DNA of 17,533 nucleotides, taken from assembly GCA_029260415.1 (NCBI GenBank), contig JAJDDH010000432.1, positions 1 through 17,533 on the forward strand. The letters are read 5' to 3'. The translations under genes and the position numbers were made by a program. The first letter of the stretch is position 1. Each line of letters opens with the position of its first letter. The notes under the pieces are model-generated. The model did no database searches. It was not told where the DNA came from and saw only the letters and a program-made list of their open reading frames with translations. This document shows positions 6,928-12,416 of the stretch, one piece after another. This DNA comes from Phycisphaerales bacterium. Lineage in GTDB: Bacteria > Planctomycetota > Phycisphaerae > Phycisphaerales > UBA1924.

Positions 6928-8241
6928 ATGTTCACGGATTCCCCCCGTGTCGGCGCGATCGTTGTGCGCGCTCTTCCCGTCATGCTCGCCTGTGCGAGCG
7001 TCCAGGCCCAGAACTGCCCCTCGCTGCCCGACGCGACGGATGTGTTCGTCTTCGAGGACCACGCCAACCCGGGCAAGAGCTACACCATGGACGCGGGCGA
7101 GGCGTTCGTGCCCGATCGCAGGCCCGTCGCCGTCGTCGCCCCGTTCAACGCCAGCTACAGCGACACCAACCCGCTGGGCTGGGTCGGGTGGTTCCGCGAT
7201 CTTGACACCTGCGGCGAAGAGCTCGTCGTCCGCCTCGACGACGCGTGGAACGCGGGCTTCCGGCGCATCGCGCTCAACCGCCCGGGCGGCGTGCTCGAGA
7301 ACAGCGACCAGGTTCAGATGTCCATGTTCTGGTACCTGGAGCAGCAGCGACGCCAGGCGTACAGCGTGCACATGCGCGACTGGATCAACGAGAAGCGCGC
7401 CATCGACCCGAGCCTTGAGGTCGGGCTGTTCATCGGCTCGCGCCACAACTCGCCCTGCACGCCCTGCCTCGATGGTGACGCGGACCTCACCAGCACGACC
7501 GACTGCATCGACGACCCGAACTTCATCCCCGGGTGGCAGGGGCGTTTGGACGCCGCGACGCGCCAGAGCGCCGAGTGGACCTACCAGAACACCCGCCCGT
7601 TCATCAACAACGGCGTGGACGCGCTCTGGTTCGACAGCGCCAGCCTGCGCGGCAACACCACGGGCGTGATGTCCATGCGCGACTCCATCCTCGCGATGCA
7701 GCACAACCCCGACTACGCGGGCGTGCTCATCGGGGGCGAGGCCGTGCCCGAGGGCGTGATCGTCGAAGGGCAGTGGGTGCCCAACCCGGCGGTCCTCCAG
7801 GCCCCGTGGATCGCCCTGCACCGGTTCTTCCTGCAGGACTCGCGCGCGGGCGAGGTCTACGACCCCGCGACCACCGAGATCGGCGTCGCGTTCATGAAGC
7901 CCGACGTCTGGCCCCAGTACGGCATCCGCGACATGGCCGACTTCCGCGACCGGGGCTATGTCCTCTGGTCCTGGCGGGCGTTCTCGTTCGACATGATGCA
8001 GCGTGTGCACGACGGCGAGAACAACGAGTTCTACGACGCCGTCGCCCGCGACGGGATGCTCGCGGACGTCAACGCGGACGAGGTGGTGGACATCAGGGAC
8101 CTGGAGGACTTCCTCACGCGGGTCGTCTCGCCCATGCCCCCCGTCCGCCCCGCGATCTGGGACGGCGACATCAACAACGACGACATCAAGGACTTCGCGG
8201 ACGTGCTCTACTTCCTCCAGGCGTTTGCCGCCGCCCAGTAG
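6928..8241 (+). CDS. Secreted protein with C-terminal dockerin-like calcium repeats
   Basis: A 437-residue exported protein. Residues 1-27 are a signal peptide: a short polar start with Arg, a hydrophobic core IVVRALPVMLACASV, and probable cleavage after VQA (27). The body, roughly 35-370, is not a family I recognise. Alternating strands and helices such as ELVVRLDDAWNAGFRRIAL (98-116), LEVGLFIGSR (163-172), GVDALWFDSASL (229-240) and YAGVLIGGEA (263-272), with acidic residues at strand ends, would fit a TIM-barrel hydrolase. That is inference from pattern only. A cysteine-rich loop lies at 177-193. The C-terminus carries two dockerin or EF-hand-like calcium loops, DVNADEVVDIRD (380-391) and DGDINNDDIKDFAD (412-425), each followed by a leucine-rich helix. 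This tail is common on planctomycete extracellular proteins. Transcription ends at the hairpin with T5 at 8304-8335. Confidence 0.8.
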   Translation: MFTDSPRVGAIVVRALPVMLACASVQAQNCPSLPDATDVFVFEDHANPGKSYTMDAGEAFVPDRRPVAVVAPFNASYSDTNPLGWVGWFRDLDTCGEELVVRLDDAWNAGFRRIALNRPGGVLENSDQVQMSMFWYLEQQRRQAYSVHMRDWINEKRAIDPSLEVGLFIGSRHNSPCTPCLDGDADLTSTTDCIDDPNFIPGWQGRLDAATRQSAEWTYQNTRPFINNGVDALWFDSASLRGNTTGVMSMRDSILAMQHNPDYAGVLIGGEAVPEGVIVEGQWVPNPAVLQAPWIALHRFFLQDSRAGEVYDPATTEIGVAFMKPDVWPQYGIRDMADFRDRGYVLWSWRAFSFDMMQRVHDGENNEFYDAVARDGMLADVNADEVVDIRDLEDFLTRVVSPMPPVRPAIWDGDINNDDIKDFADVLYFLQAFAAAQ

Positions 8242-8252
8242 GCGCACGGAAA

Positions 8253-8274
8253 CGGCCGTACGTGAGTACGGCCG
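8253..8274 (-). terminator. Hairpin downstream of the HDOD gene, minus orientation
   Basis: A perfect 9-bp stem (CGGCCGTAC/GTACGGCCG) closes a GTGA tetraloop of the GNRA type. On the minus strand the stem runs into TTTCC, a short U run; on the plus strand it is followed by purines. It lies 68 bases beyond the HDOD stop, so minus transcripts first pass the stronger plus-strand hairpin. Confidence 0.55.
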
Positions 8275-8303
8275 CCCGGAGAGAAAGAGAGAGTTCCTCA
8301 CGA

Positions 8304-8335
8304 ACGCCCCGCGCTGCCGCGCGGGGCGTCGTATT
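8304..8335 (+). terminator. Rho-independent terminator of the secreted dockerin-like gene
   Basis: An 11-bp GC stem (ACGCCCCGCGC at 8304-8314, complement at 8319-8329) with a four-base TGCC loop is followed by CGTATTTTT. It is the best classical terminator in the window. It lies just past the stop codon of the convergent HDOD gene. Confidence 0.9.
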
Positions 8336-8341
8336 TTTCGT

Positions 8342-9223
8342 TTAGACCATGCCGTCGAGTTCTTCGACTTCCTGGGCCAGCTGCACCTTGAGCTTCTCGA
8401 TCTGCTCGCTGCCCAGCTTGAGCACGTCGCGGACGTCGGAGGGGATCTCGGTCGTGTCCATGTCGAGGCGGAAGCGTCCGACGACCTCGCCGGCCATGTG
8501 GTCCGCCGCGGCGATGACGCACACGAGCGTGCGCTTCTCCTCGGGGGCCTCCATCGGGCGATGGTGGAACCCGGTGACCGTGGCGAACGGGGCGGGGAAC
8601 TTCCACTTGGTGCACAGGGCAGCGCCGAAGTCCTGGTGGTTGGCGCCGAAGACGCTGTCCTCGACCTCGAGCATGTTCAGCGTCGGGGTCCCGTCGGGAC
8701 CGGCGCAGACCTTCTCGACGACCTCGATGAGCTTGTTGCGGTCGAACTGCATCTCGACCATGATCCCGATGTCGTGGATCAGGCCCGCGAGATAGGCCTC
8801 GTCGCCCAGGCCCAGCTTGAGTGAGTCGGCGATGAGCTTGCTGCCCGCCGCGACCGCGTTCGAGTGGACCCACAGGTCCTTGGCGCTGAAGTTCGGGGTC
8901 AGCTCGCCGCCGCGGAAGAGCTTGGCGAGGCTGGCGGCGATCGCGATGTTCTTGACGGCGTTGAGCCCGAGCATGACGATCGCCCGGTTGATCGAGGCGA
9001 TCTGACCGGGCAGGCCGTAGAACGAGCTGTTGACCACCTTGAGGATGCGGCTGCACAGCGCCGGATCGCCCGAGATGACCTCGTGCAGGTCCTGAGCGGT
9101 CGAGCTCGGGTCCTCGACAAGGTCGATGATCTTCAGCGTGATCTCGGGGAGCGTCGCGATGTGGCTGATCTCGCCGATCGCGCCCGTGACGACTTGCTCT
9201 CTCTGCTCAGCGGTAACAGCCAT
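8342..9223 (-). CDS. HDOD-domain signalling protein
   Basis: A 293-residue single-domain HDOD protein, a helical relative of HD-GYP phosphodiesterases usually involved in signalling or regulation. The domain spans roughly 18-245. It opens with IATLPEITLKIIDLVEDP (22-39), then VISGDPALCSRILKVVNSSF (49-68), ASINRAIVMLGLNAVKNIA (76-94) and LAGLIHDIGIMVEMQF (145-160). The HD-type positions are unusually complete: H120, H150-D151, H196, H220-H221 and D241. A metal site may therefore survive here, though many HDOD proteins lack it. The last 30 residues form a charged helix. The ATG at 9223 has AAGGA about six bases upstream, within a possible hairpin (9224-9248). It follows neuC by 143 bases with no clear terminator between, so read-through from the glycosylation operon is possible. 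It carries no output domain, so its target is unknown. Confidence 0.9.
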   Translation of the reverse strand: MAVTAEQREQVVTGAIGEISHIATLPEITLKIIDLVEDPSSTAQDLHEVISGDPALCSRILKVVNSSFYGLPGQIASINRAIVMLGLNAVKNIAIAASLAKLFRGGELTPNFSAKDLWVHSNAVAAGSKLIADSLKLGLGDEAYLAGLIHDIGIMVEMQFDRNKLIEVVEKVCAGPDGTPTLNMLEVEDSVFGANHQDFGAALCTKWKFPAPFATVTGFHHRPMEAPEEKRTLVCVIAAADHMAGEVVGRFRLDMDTTEIPSDVRDVLKLGSEQIEKLKVQLAQEVEELDGMV

Positions 9224-9248
9224 GGGTCTTCCTTTCGGGAACAGACCC
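9224..9248 (-). promoter_or_regulatory. Possible 5' leader hairpin covering the HDOD ribosome binding site
   Basis: On the minus strand GGGTC...GACCC (5 bp) and an inner TTCC...GGAA (4 bp) can pair around a five-base loop with a two-base bulge, ending directly at the ATG. The Shine-Dalgarno AAGGAA would lie in the inner stem and loop. This is a predicted structure from base complementarity only. Confidence 0.4.
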
Positions 9249-9366
9249 AGGCCTCATCGGCACACTTCTCGCCCCACTTTCTTGCGACGAACTCAATCCG
9301 CCGAGAATCCGCGGGCACGACCGCAGACAGCGGGCCAGAGCACGGGGCTCCGTCCGAGAACCCGGC

Positions 9367-10551
9367 TCAGTATGCGCAGTGTTTGCGGATCATCCCCGGT
9401 CTCTGGGGGTCGATCTCGCTCAACGCCGCGGCCGCCCTGGGCCCCGCGCCGCCATCACCGAACGGGCGGGTAAACGGCCCCGCCAGCGAGCGGGCCTCCT
9501 CCAGCCCCTCACGGATCGCGTCCACACCCTCGACCGCGTGCACCACGTTGCTCCCGTGCTCGCGCCCGTTCTGACGGGCCCCGATGTTCAGCGCGGGGCA
9601 ACCCAGCGCCCCCGCCTCGATCAGCCCTGCGGAGCTGTTGCCCAGCATCGCCCCGCCCGAGGCGCCCACGCGCTTGAGCAGCGCCACAAACCGAGCCCGG
9701 TCCAGGTGCTTGACGAGCATGACCTTCCCACCCGCGCCCAGCAGCGCCCGCATCACGCCCTCGCGCCCGGGGTCGTGGTTGGGGTGCAGCGCGAGCGTGC
9801 GCGCGTCGCCCAGGGCTTCGAGCGTCAGGCTGGCCGCGTGCTCCTCCGCCTCGTCGGTGCGCCCGATCGGGTGGGTGAGCAGGACAAGCTCGGGCGAGCC
9901 GAGCTCTTCAAAGGTTGCGTCGTCCATCGCGTCAACGTGCTCGAGCCCATCTATGGCGGGCGAGCCGATCACGCGGACATGCTCCGGGCGCTCGCCCATG
10001 CGCTTGATCCGCTCGGCGCTCTGCTCGCTCGCGGGCAGGTGCAGGTGCGCCAGCTTGGTGATCGCGTGGCGCATCGCCTCGTCCGCGACCCCCACGGCCC
10101 GGTCCCCCCCGTGGATATGACAGACCGCGATCCCGCCCACGCTCGCGGCGCTGGCCGCGGCCAGCGCCTCGATCCGGTCCCCCAGCACCACCACCCACGC
10201 GGGCGCCAGGCGCTCGAAGCTGCGCCCGAACCGGGCGACGCCCCTGCCCAGGGCCTCGACATCCGCCCAGCGACCGGTCTTGCCGACGGTCTGCATCGGG
10301 ATGGAGTCCGCGACCTCGAACCGCTTCTTGATCTCGCGGAACGTCTCGGCGGGCTGGATCAGGTGCGAGCCCGCGGCGATCACCAGCAGCTCCTGCTCCG
10401 GGCGATCCCTGACCGCGTCCATGACCGGCTTGAGCAGCCCGAACTCCGCGCGCGTGCCCGTGACGATCGCGACGCGCCGGGGCGCGTCGGGCGTGGGGCG
10501 CCGGTCGCGGGCGAGCTCGTCCTTGCAGTCTGTCCAGCCGTCGCCGATCAT
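9367..10551 (-). CDS. neuC: UDP-N-acetylglucosamine 2-epimerase (hydrolysing), NeuC/LegG-like
   Basis: A 394-residue GT-B-fold enzyme of the hydrolysing 2-epimerase family. It converts a UDP-HexNAc to the free 2-epimer (ManNAc or a ManNAc-like sugar), which is the substrate of NeuB. Motifs in order: VTGTRAEFGLLKPVM (30-44), VVLGDRIEALAAA (121-133), CHIHGGDRAVG (144-154), LALHPNHDPGREG (253-265), GNSSAGLIEAGALGCPALNIG (residues 304-324) and RQNGREHG (326-333). The HGGD has Asp where NeuC-type enzymes usually have HGGE. The first 25 residues are a non-conserved extension. The start ATG overlaps the neuB stop (ATGA, 10548-10551), so translation is coupled. No genes for 2,4-diacetamido-sugar synthesis are present in the window, so whether the product is ManNAc (sialic acid route) or a legionaminic precursor cannot be decided. 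Confidence 0.88.
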   Translation of the reverse strand: MIGDGWTDCKDELARDRRPTPDAPRRVAIVTGTRAEFGLLKPVMDAVRDRPEQELLVIAAGSHLIQPAETFREIKKRFEVADSIPMQTVGKTGRWADVEALGRGVARFGRSFERLAPAWVVVLGDRIEALAAASAASVGGIAVCHIHGGDRAVGVADEAMRHAITKLAHLHLPASEQSAERIKRMGERPEHVRVIGSPAIDGLEHVDAMDDATFEELGSPELVLLTHPIGRTDEAEEHAASLTLEALGDARTLALHPNHDPGREGVMRALLGAGGKVMLVKHLDRARFVALLKRVGASGGAMLGNSSAGLIEAGALGCPALNIGARQNGREHGSNVVHAVEGVDAIREGLEEARSLAGPFTRPFGDGGAGPRAAAALSEIDPQRPGMIRKHCAY

Positions 10552-11654
10552 GCGAGGTCGTCCTCCGTCAGCGGCGTGTCGGCCTCGACATCGCGGGCGA
10601 GACGCTTGCCGATGACTTCATCGAGTCGGCATGGCTCGATGCCCGTGCCCGGGCGCTTGAGGGTGAGGTCTTCACGCGTGATGCCTTTGCCGGGCACAAG
10701 ATCACGCGTTGTGACCAGGCTCTGGCGTGCGACCTCGCGGACGTTTTGTTCACATTCAAGCACGTCCTTCTGTACGAACACCGCGATATCTGATTCGCTC
10801 ACGTCCCCTACCTGACACTTCTTGCGCATTGCCACGATCGCGGGCAAGTTCTTGCGATGCTCGGGACTCGAGATCCAGCGTCCCGATCCGTTTTTCTCTA
10901 CATACCTTTGGAACTCAGTCGGATTGAGTGACGCAATATGGTCAGGTCCCTGTGCGCTTGTGTCATACGTGAGGTGCTTCTCGTAGATGACAGCTCCCGG
11001 CATGACGGCGCCGCATGACCCCGTGTGGTCGCTGTACCCAACCGGCAACAGGTCGTTGAAACGCTCACTGAGTGCGACAAACCCGCCAGTCCCGTCCTCC
11101 GGCGCCGGGTAACAACTCACACACTGAAGCAACGCCAGCCGATCCCGGATCCCGTCCAGCCACCCCACTGCGCGCACCACCTCGTCCAGCGTGCTCGCTC
11201 CTGTGCTCACGATCAGCGGTTTGCCCGTCTCCGCCAGCTCTTTCAGCAGCGGCCTGTTGATCACATCAGGCGACGCGCTCTTGTACGCGTCCCACGCCAG
11301 CTCGCTCGCGGGCTTGACCAGCTCCACGCTGAACACCGTCACGATCGCGTGGATCCCCAGCCCGTGCGCCCGATCGACGACCAGCGCCATCTCGTCGAGC
11401 GAGAGCTCCAGCCTCCGCAGCATCGCGACCGGGTCCGTCTCCCCAGCGGCTTTCTGGTACGCCGCGAGCTTCGCGGCCTTGCTCAGCAGCCGGTCCGTCT
11501 CGAAGTACTGCAGCTTCACCGCGTCCGCGCCCGCCCTGGCCGCGGCCTCCGTCAGCTCCAGGGCGCGCGCGATCTCGCCATCATGATTCACGCCGATCTC
11601 GGCGATCACGTACGGCGGTTCGCCCGGTCCGATCTCTCGCGTTCCGATCTTCAC
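10548..11654 (-). CDS. neuB: N-acetylneuraminate/nonulosonate synthase, NeuB type with SAF domain
   Basis: A 368-residue NeuB-family synthase, which condenses phosphoenolpyruvate with a ManNAc-type sugar to a nine-carbon nonulosonic acid. The TIM barrel shows VIAEIGVNHDG (16-26), ADAVKLQYFETDRL (43-56), YKSASPDVINRPLL (124-137), IVSTGAST (148-155), LPVGYSDHTGS (203-213) and YEKHLTYD..GPDHIASL (224-243), all expected for PEP, metal and sugar binding. The C-terminal SAF (antifreeze-like) domain spans 309-368, with QSLVTTRDLVPGKGI and KRPGTGIEPCRLDEVIGK. The junction between barrel and SAF (about 255-305) looks longer than usual and lies in lower-GC DNA. The start is GTG at 11654, nine bases after the neuA stop; its ribosome site is weak, consistent with coupling. 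It overlaps neuC by four bases. Sialic versus legionaminic acid is not resolved. Confidence 0.92.
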   Translation of the reverse strand: MKIGTREIGPGEPPYVIAEIGVNHDGEIARALELTEAAARAGADAVKLQYFETDRLLSKAAKLAAYQKAAGETDPVAMLRRLELSLDEMALVVDRAHGLGIHAIVTVFSVELVKPASELAWDAYKSASPDVINRPLLKELAETGKPLIVSTGASTLDEVVRAVGWLDGIRDRLALLQCVSCYPAPEDGTGGFVALSERFNDLLPVGYSDHTGSCGAVMPGAVIYEKHLTYDTSAQGPDHIASLNPTEFQRYVEKNGSGRWISSPEHRKNLPAIVAMRKKCQVGDVSESDIAVFVQKDVLECEQNVREVARQSLVTTRDLVPGKGITREDLTLKRPGTGIEPCRLDEVIGKRLARDVEADTPLTEDDLA

Positions 11655-11663
11655 AGTCTCAGC

Positions 11664-12416
11664 CTAGCCCGTCCGCCGCCAACGCCGGGTGGGCTGGTGC
11701 TCATTGAGCCCCAGCCGCTCGCGCAGGATCGCGTCCGCCACCAGCTGATCCACGCGGCAATCGATGTCGATCACCTCGCCCTCGCCCGTCACCACCCCGC
11801 CCCGCTTGGCGCCAAGAAACGCGTGCGGGCCCGGGGCGACGCCCTCGATCTGGTGCAACAGCGCCTCGCGGGTGACCGCGAGCACACCACCATCGGGGAT
11901 GTGCGCGGGCGGGAGGTCCTGCCTGCGGTAGACGCCGTGGTTAAGCACGTCGCCCTCCCACGGGTGGGCGGCGCCCTGGTCATCGAGCCGGGCGGTCCAC
12001 CACGGGTGGTGCTTGCCCACGGGCGCGTAGCTCTGCACGCTGTCGAAACCCTGGCCCAGCCGCTCGATCGCGCCGTCGATGAGACCCGCGGGGCGCACGG
12101 GCACATTGGCGTACAGGATGACCACGGGGCCTTGTGTCCAACCGATCGATTCGCACGCGTGACGCGCCGCGTCGTCCACGGTCGCGGTATCCAAGGCGAG
12201 CTCGCTGGGGCGATCGACCGCGTCGGCGCCCAGGCTCCGGGCGATGTCCTGCGCCCGCGCGTCGTCGCTCGTGATCACCACGCGCGACACGCCCTCGCTC
12301 GCCTTCGCGGCGTCGATGGTCCACGCGATGCACGGGCGCCCGCCCACGCACGCTGTGTTCTTCCCGGGCAGGCCCTTGGAGCCCGCACGCGCCAGGATGA
12401 TGGCCAGCGCGCTCAC
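11664..12416 (-). CDS. neuA: CMP-nonulosonate (acylneuraminate) cytidylyltransferase
   Basis: A 250-residue nucleotidyltransferase that activates the nonulosonic acid with CTP to the CMP-sugar used by transferases. The CTP-binding P-loop is IILARAGSKGLPGKN (6-20), close to the family pattern ARxGSKGxxxKN. VVITSDDARAQDIA (46-59) and ILYANVPVRP (99-108, the place of the usual LQPTSPLR) follow, and VIDIDCRVDQLVADAIL near the end supplies the metal-binding Asp pair. The middle carries HPWW and a proline-rich insert. The start is GTG at 12416, overlapping the stop of the DUF115 fusion (GTGA, 12413-12416), with GGGGAGG five bases upstream. This gene looks intact, in contrast to the degenerate nucleotidyltransferase-like domain inside the preceding protein. 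KDO or pseudaminate specificity is a less likely alternative. Confidence 0.9.
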   Translation of the reverse strand: MSALAIILARAGSKGLPGKNTACVGGRPCIAWTIDAAKASEGVSRVVITSDDARAQDIARSLGADAVDRPSELALDTATVDDAARHACESIGWTQGPVVILYANVPVRPAGLIDGAIERLGQGFDSVQSYAPVGKHHPWWTARLDDQGAAHPWEGDVLNHGVYRRQDLPPAHIPDGGVLAVTREALLHQIEGVAPGPHAFLGAKRGGVVTGEGEVIDIDCRVDQLVADAILRERLGLNEHQPTRRWRRTG

